64,000 bases of DNA from Candidatus Nitrosotenuis cloacae (GTDB lineage: Archaea > Thermoproteota > Nitrososphaeria > Nitrososphaerales > Nitrosopumilaceae), in contig NZ_JAPPVQ010000017.1 of the NCBI RefSeq assembly GCF_026768455.1, positions 102,710 through 166,709 on the forward strand, read 5' to 3'. Below are positions 37,221 through 46,368 of the stretch, piece after piece. Position 1 is the stretch's first letter; every line of letters begins with the position of its first letter. The translations under genes were made by a program, and so were the position numbers. A model generated the notes under the pieces. The model ran no database searches, was not told the origin of the DNA, and worked only from the letters and a program-made list of their open reading frames with translations.

Positions 37221-37845
37221 GAAGGGCCAATCCATAGAGGATGAGAGTATGGAGATAATCGAGCGTGAGATCGGCGCCCACCCGTACCAGGGACACGAGT
37301 GGAAGATAGTGAGGAGGATAATTCACTCAACTGCCGACTTTGACTTTGCAAGGAATGCCGGGATAATCTTCCACAAAGACGCAGTGAGGAGCGGCCTTGA
37401 GGCACTGAGATCCGGCAGGAACATCATTGTGGACGTAAACGGCATAATCGGCCTGCTAAACAAGCAGAACCTGGCGGATTTTAAGAACAACGTAATCTGC
37501 GACATATCAAATCCGGACGTGGTAAAGGAGGCCACCAATCTGAACAAGACGCGGGCACAGACTGCGATGAGGATGCGTGCATCCGAGATGAACGGCGGAA
37601 TAGTCGTAATAGGAAACGCGCCGACTGCCCTTCTTGAGGTGGTTCAGATGGTAAAGGAGAACGTCACAAGGCCCAGCCTGATAATTGGCATGCCAGTAGG
37701 GTTTGTCTGCGCCGCAGAGTCAAAGGAGGAGCTTGCCAAGCTTGACGTCCCTTACATCACAAACAAGGGACGAAAGGGAGGCAGCCCGTCAGCTGCTGCA
37801 ATCGTAAACGCGCTATACAAGATAGTGCGCGAGTCACCTTCTTGA
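37210..37845 (+). CDS. cbiC: CbiC, precorrin-8X methylmutase
   Basis: The 211-residue protein has the CbiC/CobH features: VRRIIHSTADFDFARN with the catalytic histidine, MRMRASEMNGGIVVIGNAPTAL and IIGMPVGFVCAAESKEEL. It moves the C11 methyl group to C12 to give cobyrinic acid. It is the last gene of the forward cobalamin run and overlaps cbiA, coming from the other side, by 12 bases. Confidence 0.95.
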   Translation: MQTRKGQSIEDESMEIIEREIGAHPYQGHEWKIVRRIIHSTADFDFARNAGIIFHKDAVRSGLEALRSGRNIIVDVNGIIGLLNKQNLADFKNNVICDISNPDVVKEATNLNKTRAQTAMRMRASEMNGGIVVIGNAPTALLEVVQMVKENVTRPSLIIGMPVGFVCAAESKEELAKLDVPYITNKGRKGGSPSAAAIVNALYKIVRESPS

Positions 37846-39192
37846 GTATTTTACACAGGAACTGACAAAGTTCGGCGCGTGCGTGCTGCGATCAAAGTAC
37901 AGATGCATGTAGGACGCAAGCGTGTTGTATTCCATCAGGCCGTCCTTTTTGTCGCTTATACCCACCCCAATAGATAGGTCGTAGGCAAATTTAGAGTCCC
38001 TTGGGACAGACTTTAGCTCCGAATAGTGAAACTCGTGTCCGAAAAACCTTGCCGACTTTTTTGCCAAAAGGCAGTCAGCTGATGCGGTCGCCTTGGTGTA
38101 GTTTAGCACCATCTTCTTTTCCATGCTGGTCTGCGCATCAAAGAGGCCCACCATGGAATAGTTTTTTCTCGCATAACCTATCGACTTTGTCAGATACATC
38201 AGCCCGCCGCACTCGCCGTATACCGGCATGGAATCCTCCGCAAGTCTCTTGATTGCCTTTTTCATGCCGTGGTTTTTTGCAAGCGGCGCGCCCAGCACCT
38301 CCGGAAATCCTCCTCCAATGTACATACCGGAGCACTCGGGGGGTGCCGCATCTGAGATCGGACTGAAGAATTCCAGTCTTGCGCCGCTTCTCTTTAGCGC
38401 ATCAAAATTGTCATAATAGTAAAAGTTGAAGGACTTATCAAGGGCCACCGCTATTGTGGTCTTTGGCTTTTCGCGCCTTTCTTCCTCTACGCGGGAAAGC
38501 GGTGGTGCCTGCTTTAGGATTGACGCAATTTTTTCCATGTCCAGATATTGCAAGATTACCTTTGCAACCTTGATGATCTTTGGCTTCAGGTCGTCCTGCT
38601 CCACTGCAGGTATCAGCCCCAAGTGACGCGACTCTAGCGACAGATCCGGATTCTTTGGGACGCATCCCACAATTGGGATCTTCAATGGGGCCAGAGCAGC
38701 CCTGCACATTGCCTCGTGCTTTTTGCTGCCTATCTTGTTGAGTATGAATCCGACGATTCTAGAGTTCCTGTGGAATTTTACATATCCAAGCGCCGTTGCC
38801 GCAATGGAGCGGGCAGTCCTGCTTGCGTCCAGAATCAGGATCACTGGAGATTCCAGGATTGACGCAACATGGTGCGTGCTTGAAAAGTTCGACTCGCCAG
38901 AAAACCCGTCATAGTATCCCATGACTCCCTCTATTACAGACGCGTCGGACGTAGAGTTTTTCATAAAGCTTGCAACAACTGCGTCCTTTCCCATTATCCA
39001 CGAGTCGAGGTTTCTTGCGTTGTTCCCAGACACGGCCGAAAGGTACGACGGGTCGATATAGTCCGGCCCCACCTTGAACGGCTGCACCGAGTACCCCATC
39101 TTCTTTAGCGCATAGATGACAGAGCACGTAATGGACGTCTTTCCGACGCCACTCGTAGTGCCGGCAATTACAAGCCTTGGGATCTTCATCAT
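37834..39192 (-). CDS. cbiA: CbiA, cobyrinate a,c-diamide synthase
   Basis: The 452-residue protein has the P-loop VIAGTTSGVGKTSITC of the dethiobiotin-synthetase-like domain, the FKVGPDYIDPSYLSAVSG signature, and a C-terminal class I amidotransferase with YIGGGFPEVL and the catalytic cysteine in YGECGGLMYL. It amidates side chains a and c of cobyrinic acid using glutamine and ATP. It reads against the other cbi genes and is divergent from the adenosyltransferase gene, so the pathway is split in at least two transcripts. Confidence 0.96.
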   Translation of the reverse strand: MMKIPRLVIAGTTSGVGKTSITCSVIYALKKMGYSVQPFKVGPDYIDPSYLSAVSGNNARNLDSWIMGKDAVVASFMKNSTSDASVIEGVMGYYDGFSGESNFSSTHHVASILESPVILILDASRTARSIAATALGYVKFHRNSRIVGFILNKIGSKKHEAMCRAALAPLKIPIVGCVPKNPDLSLESRHLGLIPAVEQDDLKPKIIKVAKVILQYLDMEKIASILKQAPPLSRVEEERREKPKTTIAVALDKSFNFYYYDNFDALKRSGARLEFFSPISDAAPPECSGMYIGGGFPEVLGAPLAKNHGMKKAIKRLAEDSMPVYGECGGLMYLTKSIGYARKNYSMVGLFDAQTSMEKKMVLNYTKATASADCLLAKKSARFFGHEFHYSELKSVPRDSKFAYDLSIGVGISDKKDGLMEYNTLASYMHLYFDRSTHAPNFVSSCVKYSRR

Positions 39193-39248
39193 TTGTTTTG
39201 AATGGAAGAACTATACCAATCTTTTTAGTAACCAAGAGGAATTACTCG

Positions 39249-39785
39249 TTGTTGGAAGACGGCGGCCTGGTCATAGTGTATACGGGAAAGGGAAAAGGCA
39301 AGACCACTGCCGCCTTGGGAGTGGCCCTCAGGGCAATAGGACACGACCACAAAGTCTGCATGATCCAGTTCATCAAGGGATCGTGGCATTATGGAGAGAT
39401 GAGCTCATCAAAAAGACTAGAGCCAGAGTTTGAGCTTACCGCGGTGGGCAAGGGATTTGTCGGCATACTGGACGACAAGAGCCCAAAGGAGGACCACGAA
39501 AAGATTGCAAGAGAGGCAGTAGAGATAAGCAAGGAAAAGATTCTTTCCGGAAAATACGACGTAGTCATTCTGGACGAGATAAACTATGCAGTCAATCTGG
39601 GGCTGGTCCAGACCGACATGGTGCTGGACCTGATAAGATCAAAACCGCAGAAGGTGAGCCTCATTTTAACTGGGAATCACGCAAGGCAGGAGGTAATCGA
39701 TGCCGCGGACCTTGTCACGGAGATGAGGGAGATAAAGCACCCGTTCCAGCGAGGAATCAGAGCAAAGAAAGGCATAGACTTTTGA
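39249..39785 (+). CDS. cobO: Cob(I)alamin adenosyltransferase (CobA/CobO/BtuR family)
   Basis: The protein has the CobA-type P-loop VYTGKGKGKTTAALG, MIQFIKGSWHYGE, the Walker B VVILDEINYAVNLGL and the LTGNHARQEVIDAADLVTEM block. It adenosylates cobalt in corrinoids, giving the coenzyme form. A longer frame opens at ATG 39177 but runs into the divergent cbiA start; the TTG at 39249, with the purine-rich AAGAGGAATT about 10 bases upstream, gives the usual length of 178 residues and is preferred. Confidence 0.9.
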   Translation: MLEDGGLVIVYTGKGKGKTTAALGVALRAIGHDHKVCMIQFIKGSWHYGEMSSSKRLEPEFELTAVGKGFVGILDDKSPKEDHEKIAREAVEISKEKILSGKYDVVILDEINYAVNLGLVQTDMVLDLIRSKPQKVSLILTGNHARQEVIDAADLVTEMREIKHPFQRGIRAKKGIDF

Positions 39786-39870
39786 TCAATTCCACAACAC
39801 TCTGATTTCGTCGCAGAATGAGACCTTTGATAGCAACACCATTAAATTATGTTCTCCAAGCCAAAGCTGC

Positions 39871-40671
39871 ATGACCGTGGAATCCCAAGAGATGCCGGAG
39901 ATCGGAGAGATTGTAGTAGCTACAATAGCAAAGATGACGGATCACGGCGTGTACGTCAGCCTTGACGAATACAACGGCCTTCAGGGATTCCTGCACATAT
40001 CAGAGATTGCACCTGGGTGGGTCCGCTCGATAAGCAAGTTCGTCAGGGAAGGAGAGAAAAAAGTACTGCTGGTCAAGAAGGTAAACCCAAACAGATCAGA
40101 GATAGACCTGTCACTAAAACAGGTGTCAAAGGAGCAGCAAAAGAAAAAGCTCCTCGAGGTAAAGAGAATCGAGAAAGGCAAGACTCTCTTGGACGCAGTC
40201 AAAGAGTCTTCTGGAATCACCGACAAGGAATTGGAAAAGATAGAGGATGCGATTTTTACAAAGTATGATTTTGTCTATGACATGTTTTTGGAAGTAGTCA
40301 CAAAAGGAATCTCAGTTATTGACGAGCTAAAGCTGCCAAAGAAGGTGCTTGCTGCAATCGAGGAGGCAAGCGCAAAGATAAAGCCGCCGTCAGTCGAGAT
40401 TCGTGGAATATGCGAGCTTACATGCAACCAGTCAAACGGAATCGAGGTAATCAAGAACACCATACTTGACTCCATTGCAGGACAAGAGTCAAACATAACG
40501 GTCACATATATCGGCGCACCAAAGTACAGGATAAGCGTCAGGGGCCAGGACTTTAAGACTGCAGAAAAGACGCTAAAGCCAATCTTGGAAAAGATACAAA
40601 AAACGATAGAAAAGAACAACGGCACATTCAGCTTTACAAGAGAAGAGTCAAAGAAGACAAGAGAAGGGTAG
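39871..40671 (+). CDS. eif2a: Translation initiation factor aIF2 subunit alpha
   Basis: The 266-residue protein has an N-terminal S1 domain (about residues 10-88; GEIVVATIAKMTDHGVYVSLDEYNG), a helical middle domain, and a C-terminal alpha-beta domain (VEIRGICELTCNQSNGIEVIK, RISVRGQDFKTAEKTL). With beta and gamma it delivers initiator Met-tRNA to the small ribosomal subunit. The regulatory serine found in eukaryotes lies in a different loop. nop10 follows after two bases, the common archaeal pairing. Confidence 0.96.
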   Translation: MTVESQEMPEIGEIVVATIAKMTDHGVYVSLDEYNGLQGFLHISEIAPGWVRSISKFVREGEKKVLLVKKVNPNRSEIDLSLKQVSKEQQKKKLLEVKRIEKGKTLLDAVKESSGITDKELEKIEDAIFTKYDFVYDMFLEVVTKGISVIDELKLPKKVLAAIEEASAKIKPPSVEIRGICELTCNQSNGIEVIKNTILDSIAGQESNITVTYIGAPKYRISVRGQDFKTAEKTLKPILEKIQKTIEKNNGTFSFTREESKKTREG

Positions 40672-40673
40672 CC

Positions 40674-40835
40674 TTGAAGTTTCAGCTGCGCAAGTGCCCC
40701 CAATGCAAGAAATACACGCTAAAGGACGATTGCCCGCAGTGCAACATAAAGACTGCCACGGTTCATCCGGCAAAGTATTCGCCTGACGACAAGTATGCGC
40801 GATACCGCATAAAGGACAAATACAAAGAAGACTAG
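40674..40835 (+). CDS. nop10: Nop10, H/ACA ribonucleoprotein subunit
   Basis: A 53-residue frame starting at TTG: KFQLRKCPQCKKYTLKDDCPQC with the four-cysteine zinc ribbon, then TATVHPAKYSPDDKYARYR, which is the universal Nop10 core. It holds Cbf5 in the H/ACA complex that makes pseudouridine in rRNA. It lies two bases after the aIF2-alpha stop, the order found across archaea, and converges with the STT3 gene with a 4-base overlap. Confidence 0.93.
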   Translation: MKFQLRKCPQCKKYTLKDDCPQCNIKTATVHPAKYSPDDKYARYRIKDKYKED

Positions 40836-43546
40836 TTGATTCGAATCGATACGATTCTGGCGCTCTCCGTGTCCATTGGCTGATCCTTTGGATTTGTCTT
40901 TAGCGCCGCAATCTTGTCCACGACATCCATTCCGTCAACTACCTCGCCAAACACGGTGTACTGCCCGTCCAGCCATGGCGCACTTCCCACCATTATAAAG
41001 AACTGCGAGCCCGCGCTGTTGATGTCAGAGCCGCGTGCCATTGATACGACATACTTGGTGTGCTTGATGTCGCTTAGCTCGGCGTCAATAGAGTATCCCG
41101 GTCCGCCCGAACCCCATGTCTGAGGGTGTCCCGATATGGTGTTTGGATCCCCGCCCTGAATCATAAAGTCCGGAATTATTCTGTGGAACAGCGTTCCGTC
41201 GTAGAATTTAGAGTTTGCAAGTTTTACAAAATTCTGAACCGTGTTTGGGGCAACCTCCGGCTTTAGCGCTATTGTGATGTCGCCAAGAGCTGTCGATATG
41301 GTGGCAGTCCTGCCAGAGACTGCGCTCTGTGATGTTTCTTTTGGTTCACTCTGTGTGGCTGATTCTTTTGGTTCACTCTGTATCGAGTCTGTTCCCTCCG
41401 TCGAATATGCATCAGCAGATGTTCCAGCAGGCTTGTAGTCCTTGTTTATCTCGTAGATGAGCACCCCGTTGATTGCACCTGATGCCGTCCTGGTGAATCC
41501 AGGCGACATGTATGCCAGTCTCAGTGGCCCGTCTCCGTCCTTTGGCAGCTTTATGTCATCAATGTAAATTGGCGTGAATCCCGGAACGTACGAGTTTGAC
41601 TGCTTTTGGTTTGCAATGTCCACGTATGCAAATGTCGTAAACGGAATCATCTTTCCAAGAAGCGTCTCGCTCCAGAATGCGGGTGTCGGACTCAGCCCGT
41701 CGCTGTAGAGGTATTTTTGCTCGTCCACTCCTGCGATTCTCATAAACCACTGCTTCTTGCTTTCGTCTCCTCCTCCCTGCACTATGTACAGCGGTGGCTC
41801 CTCGTTGTTTGCACGCTGGGCTGCAACGTAAATTAGTATATAGTCTGCGTCCATTTCCTGCAGTATCTTCCAGGAATCATCAGGGGATCCAAGAAGTACC
41901 TGCGCCATCTGCTTGATTCTCCAGTCGATGAGGGTTGCGTTGTCTGCAACTGATCTTCTCTCGCCAAGAGTCGTAATCCAGTATCCATAGTCCCACCAGG
42001 CTGCAACAACTGCGTCTTCTGGAGTGTTGTTTTTGAGCCAGTCCATTGCATCAAGCCAGTCGTTTGTAGCTATGTTGTAGTTGCTTCCGCCGTTGAGTAT
42101 TGTGGGCGGGGCTTTGACTCCGTTTATCCAGTTTGCGCTGACTGGAACCATCAGAGGTATGACAAGCAGTATGATTATTGCCGCAGAATACGATAACTTT
42201 AGTGCCCTTGGGTGCGACCTGACCGTCTTTTTGTTCGCCGTCTGCTCCGGCCTGAACATCTCTTTTGTCAGCATGCTCAGTCCCACGCCGCCAAGAATTA
42301 TCAGCCCGAGCGACGAGAACAGTTCCAGCCTTATGAATGCGGAACTGATGTACACCGAGAGTATGCCAAATATCAGCGCAAATGCGTGAACGTCCCGCCT
42401 TGGGTTGTCCGAATTTAGAATATTCCTAAAGATGAGCCACGCCCCTATTCCGCCAAATATCATGAACACCGAGTTGAACAGGAATGACTGGAATATCGAG
42501 GTGGTCGCATGCTCTGCAACGGAGTCGGTTAGTGGATCGGTTGTGGTAAGGAACGGGTTTAGTGCGTTCATGTACCTGAAGCTTGGCGACACTAGCACGT
42601 TTGTCGAAAGTATTACAGCGCCAGCTATGATGACTGCAACTAGCAACAGGGCGGCGTTCCGGTTTCTCTTCTGCTCATTGAGTTTTTGTATGAACGAGCA
42701 CACTATGATAAAGATGGTCGGCCCAATAAGCATGAAACCGCTGGACGTAGTAAAGAAGTGCAGACCGGGCCTTGGAAGGGGCGCAAGCGAGATTGCCAGA
42801 CCCAAAATGAACAGCGGGATTGCCCAAATGAGAAAGTTACCATCCTTTCTGAGAAACGGAAGCGCCATTATGAACATTCCAAGCGGCAGCACAAGGAAGG
42901 TGCTTCCTCCCCATGCAGAAAATCCGAATCCGAGCACGATGCCTGCGCCCAGCAGCTTTGCTGCAGCTATCTTCTTGGATGACGACTTGAGGCCGCTAAG
43001 AAACAGGTAGACTGCCAGCAGGCTGTAGAACAGCCCGAGCGGCTCCGACTTGAACCATCCAATGGATCCCCTCGTGATTATCGGCAATGAGACCGCGTAT
43101 AGCAGAGACGCAAACAGTCCTGCTGTTGTCCCCCCAATGACGCGCACAAGCGCAAAGACGACTATTGCCGTAAGCGAGCCAAAGATTACCGGAAATACGA
43201 TGGTGAATCCGTACAGGTCGGAGCCTGGTGCAAACGCCTGGTACAGAAATGCCGCGGTAACGTGCAACAACACCTGCGATGTTCCTGCCACGTCCCTGCC
43301 GAACGGGTACCAGCTCATGTCGTCGTTCCACGTGGAGTACGCGCCAAGGCCGTTTTCCACTATATACTGGGTTGCGCGGTAGTTGAAGAACGGATCGAAC
43401 TCGTTTAGCTGAAAACCATAGTCTGCTGCCTGCGACCTAATCATTGCAGAGATGCTAAATGATATTGAGAGAACTGCAATAATCAGCAGGTGGTGCAAGG
43501 AAAACTCAAAGTTGCCTACTCGGAATAACTTTATGTTAGAAAGCAA
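40832..43546 (-). CDS. aglB: STT3/AglB oligosaccharyltransferase fused to a cyclophilin-type prolyl isomerase
   Basis: The 904-residue protein is an STT3/AglB enzyme, residues about 1-700. It has an early catalytic aspartate motif EFDPFFNYRA (D51), about a dozen membrane helices up to residue 470, and the sequon-binding WWDYG at 517-521 in the external domain. It moves glycan from a dolichol carrier to asparagine in NxS/T sites outside the cell. A Ser/Glu/Pro-rich linker with a repeated SEPKE (703-745) leads to a complete cyclophilin (746-904). The cyclophilin's R789, F794 and Q797, QFFI (848-851) and W858 correspond to the catalytic residues of CypA. Both parts face outward, so glycosylation and proline isomerisation would be linked. 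Confidence 0.95.
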   Translation of the reverse strand: MLSNIKLFRVGNFEFSLHHLLIIAVLSISFSISAMIRSQAADYGFQLNEFDPFFNYRATQYIVENGLGAYSTWNDDMSWYPFGRDVAGTSQVLLHVTAAFLYQAFAPGSDLYGFTIVFPVIFGSLTAIVVFALVRVIGGTTAGLFASLLYAVSLPIITRGSIGWFKSEPLGLFYSLLAVYLFLSGLKSSSKKIAAAKLLGAGIVLGFGFSAWGGSTFLVLPLGMFIMALPFLRKDGNFLIWAIPLFILGLAISLAPLPRPGLHFFTTSSGFMLIGPTIFIIVCSFIQKLNEQKRNRNAALLLVAVIIAGAVILSTNVLVSPSFRYMNALNPFLTTTDPLTDSVAEHATTSIFQSFLFNSVFMIFGGIGAWLIFRNILNSDNPRRDVHAFALIFGILSVYISSAFIRLELFSSLGLIILGGVGLSMLTKEMFRPEQTANKKTVRSHPRALKLSYSAAIIILLVIPLMVPVSANWINGVKAPPTILNGGSNYNIATNDWLDAMDWLKNNTPEDAVVAAWWDYGYWITTLGERRSVADNATLIDWRIKQMAQVLLGSPDDSWKILQEMDADYILIYVAAQRANNEEPPLYIVQGGGDESKKQWFMRIAGVDEQKYLYSDGLSPTPAFWSETLLGKMIPFTTFAYVDIANQKQSNSYVPGFTPIYIDDIKLPKDGDGPLRLAYMSPGFTRTASGAINGVLIYEINKDYKPAGTSADAYSTEGTDSIQSEPKESATQSEPKETSQSAVSGRTATISTALGDITIALKPEVAPNTVQNFVKLANSKFYDGTLFHRIIPDFMIQGGDPNTISGHPQTWGSGGPGYSIDAELSDIKHTKYVVSMARGSDINSAGSQFFIMVGSAPWLDGQYTVFGEVVDGMDVVDKIAALKTNPKDQPMDTESARIVSIRIN

Positions 43547-43651
43547 TCGACTATTTTCCAGAATCTATGTTTATTACTCTTTTGAGTATCCTGCCTGACA
43601 TTCCGGGCTGCGGCTGGCACGTTCCATAATTGAATTGTAGAAAAACTTAAC

Positions 43652-44125
43652 TTGAGGACGGACGGATTTCCGTATAATTTGATTTTACAGAGCACCAGCT
43701 TTCAGGACGGCGGGGAGATCCCAAAAAAGCACGGATACAAGAACGGCAACGTGCGCCCCCACCTGAAGATAAGCCACGTTCCATCTGGCGCAAAGTCGTT
43801 AGTGATCATAATGGACGATCCGGACGCAATGGGCGCAGTGGGAAGGCTGTGGGTTCACTGGACCGCATGGAACATTGACCCAAAGACTGCCGAGATTGCC
43901 GAGTCGTTGCCAAAGGGCGCAGTGGAAGGAGTCACCGATTTTGGTACGGCAGGATACGGCGGACCTGCGCCTCCAGACAAGAGACACACGTATGTCTTCA
44001 AGATGTATGCGCTAAATTCAGAGCTGTCGCTTGGCAGCAGTGCCACAAAGAGGCAGCTGGAGGACGCCATGGAAGATCACATAATAGCCCAGACATCGCT
44101 GTCTGGAACCTATGCTCCGCAGTAG
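43652..44125 (+). CDS. PEBP family protein (YbhB/YbcL type)
   Basis: The 157-residue protein, starting at TTG, shows the phosphatidylethanolamine-binding protein motifs: LVIIMDDPDAMG, LWVHWTAWNI, GYGGPAPPDKRHTYVFKMYAL. Bacterial and archaeal members are small soluble proteins of unclear role, perhaps ligand binding or kinase inhibition. It has no signal peptide. It is divergent from the STT3 gene and converges with the PIN gene. Confidence 0.92.
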   Translation: MRTDGFPYNLILQSTSFQDGGEIPKKHGYKNGNVRPHLKISHVPSGAKSLVIIMDDPDAMGAVGRLWVHWTAWNIDPKTAEIAESLPKGAVEGVTDFGTAGYGGPAPPDKRHTYVFKMYALNSELSLGSSATKRQLEDAMEDHIIAQTSLSGTYAPQ

Positions 44126-44132
44126 CGCGGAT

Positions 44133-44498
44133 TTATTCCAGAACTATTTTGTTGTTGGAAATAGACATGACAGAGCCGCCGAGCTTCTTTAGCGCCGCCT
44201 TGAGATCCCGGTCCATGGTTGCGACCACGCCGCCGTGTCTTTTCACATACGAGATGAACTCGCTGTCTGCAAAGCTGCCGCCGAACTGGACCACCTTGAA
44301 CGACTTTATGTGATCAAGTGTGGCAAGTGCCGACTCTTTTTTTTCGGGGTTTTGCACAAGCCTTGTAAGCTCAGTGATCACGGTGTCCGGGACGACAAAC
44401 CTGACGCTGCCGATCTCAGTGTCCAGTGTGTGCAGATTCTTGATTCTATTATTAGCTAGGTGAATTAGGAAGCTTGTGTCGCATATTATCTCAACCAA
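44133..44498 (-). CDS. PIN-domain protein downstream of aIF2 gamma
   Basis: The 121-residue protein is a PIN domain of the Fcf1/Utp24-like archaeal group: IICDTSFLIHLAN with the first aspartate, VVPDTVITELTRL, then VATMDRDLKAALKKLGG. It lacks an antitoxin neighbour. It overlaps the aIF2-gamma gene by eight bases, an arrangement common in archaea, so it is more likely a housekeeping nuclease in rRNA or tRNA processing than a toxin. Substrate unknown. Confidence 0.85.
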   Translation of the reverse strand: MVEIICDTSFLIHLANNRIKNLHTLDTEIGSVRFVVPDTVITELTRLVQNPEKKESALATLDHIKSFKVVQFGGSFADSEFISYVKRHGGVVATMDRDLKAALKKLGGSVMSISNNKIVLE

Positions 44499-45768
44499 CT
44501 ACACCGGCACCAATTAGTCTCCATCTGTCTTCTATCTTTCTGCTGATTGCAACGTTGCTGTTGTCGAACAGGCATACCGGCCTCTTGAACTGGACCTCGA
44601 TCGTGCCGCCCTTTGCCTTGTTTACCTTTGCCAATACAGGCGCGGTTCCTATGTTCAGTCGCAGTGACTCGCCTGCCTGGATTGGCGTCACCTTGATGTC
44701 GTTTACGGTTCCCACCGCGGAATCAAACAGGTTTACCTCAAGTTTTGCGTCAGAATAGTTTTCAGGAAGCGTGCTTGGCTTGCCTATGACGGAGCCCACA
44801 AGCGAGTCGCTCCTAGTCATCGAAGGATCAAGCTTTGTTCCTATTGCTACAAGTCCGCCCGGCTTTACTCCGTCCACAATTCCTGCAGCCGTGCCAAGTG
44901 AGACTATCTCAGTTATGATCGGCTCGTACGTGTTTTTCTTCGTGTTGGCAATTCCAGGCTTTATCTCGATTTCGTCTCCGACGGAGAACGTTCCCTGTGT
45001 GAGGCTGCCTCCTATCACCCCTCCCTTTATCTCCTTGATCTTGGTGCCGGGCTTGTTTACGTCAAACGATCTTAGGACGTGCATTACCGGGCTTTCCGAT
45101 TCCATTCTCTGCGGGGTCGGGATGGTGTCCTCGATTGCGCCTATCAGCGCGTCGATGTTAAGCCTTGACTGCGCGGAAATCGGTATGATTGGCGACTTTG
45201 CGGCCTTTGTACCCTTGACAAACTTTACAATGTCCGCATAGTTTGCCGTCGCGTCCTTGTATGACACAAGGTCGACCTTGTTTTGAATAATTACAATTTG
45301 CTGTATACCAAGAATTTGAAGTGCCAGAAGATGCTCTTTTGTCTGCGGCTGCGGCACCTTTTGGTTTGCCGCTACAAGCAGCAGTGCGCCGTCCATCAGT
45401 GCTGCGCCAGACAGCATGTTTGCCATCAGGCTCTCGTGTCCGGGGCTGTCCACAAAGCTTACCACTCGCGACAGCTCGCTTTCCGCGCCGCAGTTTGGGC
45501 ATTTCGGAGTTGTAGAGTATCCAAGTGGCGGCTCGCAGCTCTTGCACTTGTAAAACGCCGCATCAGAGTATCCGACCCTGATGGTAATTCCCCGCTTTAG
45601 CTCTTGGCTGTGAACGCTGGTCCAAGTTCCGGTAAGCGCCTGAATCAGAGTCGTCTTGCCGTGGTCTACGTGTCCTGCAGTTCCGATGTTGACACATGGT
45701 TGGTATCCATATTTTTTTACATACCAATCAGGAAGTGTGTCACGCCAGTGCATCGTTAAATCTGCCAA
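44491..45768 (-). CDS. eif2g: Translation initiation factor aIF2 subunit gamma
   Basis: The 425-residue GTPase has G1 GHVDHGKT, the zinc knuckle CKSCEPPLGY...CPNC, G3 DSPGHESL and G4 NKVD, followed by the two beta-barrel domains. It carries Met-tRNA to the ribosome. S6e precedes it by 17 bases and the PIN gene follows with an overlap, so the three share one transcript. Confidence 0.97.
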   Translation of the reverse strand: MADLTMHWRDTLPDWYVKKYGYQPCVNIGTAGHVDHGKTTLIQALTGTWTSVHSQELKRGITIRVGYSDAAFYKCKSCEPPLGYSTTPKCPNCGAESELSRVVSFVDSPGHESLMANMLSGAALMDGALLLVAANQKVPQPQTKEHLLALQILGIQQIVIIQNKVDLVSYKDATANYADIVKFVKGTKAAKSPIIPISAQSRLNIDALIGAIEDTIPTPQRMESESPVMHVLRSFDVNKPGTKIKEIKGGVIGGSLTQGTFSVGDEIEIKPGIANTKKNTYEPIITEIVSLGTAAGIVDGVKPGGLVAIGTKLDPSMTRSDSLVGSVIGKPSTLPENYSDAKLEVNLFDSAVGTVNDIKVTPIQAGESLRLNIGTAPVLAKVNKAKGGTIEVQFKRPVCLFDNSNVAISRKIEDRWRLIGAGVVG

Positions 45769-45785
45769 AAGTCAGGTATCTTAAC

Positions 45786-46169
45786 TTATGCCTTTTTTTC
45801 TTCTTCTTTTGGAGCTTCTTCTATTTTGAGCTCGCCGTCATATGCGCAATTAATTTGATAAATTTCTTCAGATATGGTGCTGCCTCGGATCAGTCTTCGT
45901 CTTCGCTGTCCCTTCTCGGCGTTTTTCAGTCCTATTCCTTTGGAGAGCAGTACCTTCTTTCTTGCAGAACCGTAAACGTCTCCCCTCATTGGAATTCCCG
46001 ATTTGTCGCTTCCGCCTGTGATCTTTAGCTTTCCTGCCAGACCTACGATGGTTGCGTCAACCTCGTTTCCTACGTGCATTCCGACTAGCACGTTGGCCTC
46101 TTTGTCTTTGAGCTCCTTAGATTGGGACTTTCCTTTCTTGTCAGATATTGTCAGCTTAAAGTTAGCCAA
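45786..46169 (-). CDS. rps6e: Small-subunit ribosomal protein S6e
   Basis: The 127-residue protein matches archaeal eS6: FKLTISDKKGKSQSKEL, VGMHVGNEVDATI, KITGGSDKSGIPMRGDV and KGQRRRRLIRGSTI. It ends in a short acidic/lysine tail (EEAPKEEEKKA). It belongs to the small subunit and heads the rps6e-eif2g-PIN operon. Confidence 0.96.
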   Translation of the reverse strand: MANFKLTISDKKGKSQSKELKDKEANVLVGMHVGNEVDATIVGLAGKLKITGGSDKSGIPMRGDVYGSARKKVLLSKGIGLKNAEKGQRRRRLIRGSTISEEIYQINCAYDGELKIEEAPKEEEKKA

Positions 46170-46244
46170 GTATTGCTCAAAAAATCTGGACGACTAATTA
46201 ACCTTTGGAAAAAATTTAAAAATTTATTCGCACAATCTGACTCT

Positions 46245-46367
46245 GTGAAAGAAGAGATCACCTGTCCTAGGTGCGAGACGAAGATGGATGACATGCAGGC
46301 ATGCCACATGATATGCGGCAACTGCGGCGCGCACCTTGACTGCTCCGACAAGGGATCCTTTTGGTAA
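46245..46367 (+). CDS. Small zinc-ribbon protein, function unknown
   Basis: A 40-residue frame from GTG with two CxxC knuckles (EITCPRCETKM and MICGNCGAHLDC) that should hold one zinc ion. A longer frame opens at 46122 but overlaps S6e. The GTG start is supported by a strong TATA-like AAAATTTAAAAATTTATT centred about 27 bases upstream, giving a leaderless transcript. The fold resembles rubredoxin or zinc-ribbon proteins; no function is known. Confidence 0.6.
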   Translation: MKEEITCPRCETKMDDMQACHMICGNCGAHLDCSDKGSFW

Positions 46368-46368
46368 G

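Noticed and set aside
39177..39248. Upstream ATG start for the cobalamin adenosyltransferase
   Set aside because: It lies inside the divergent cbiA start, and the extra 24 residues are not family-like; a TTG with purine-rich sequence before it fits better.
46122..46244. Longer N terminus of the zinc-ribbon protein at 46245
   Set aside because: It would overlap the S6e start and include the TATA-like region; the GTG start is better placed.
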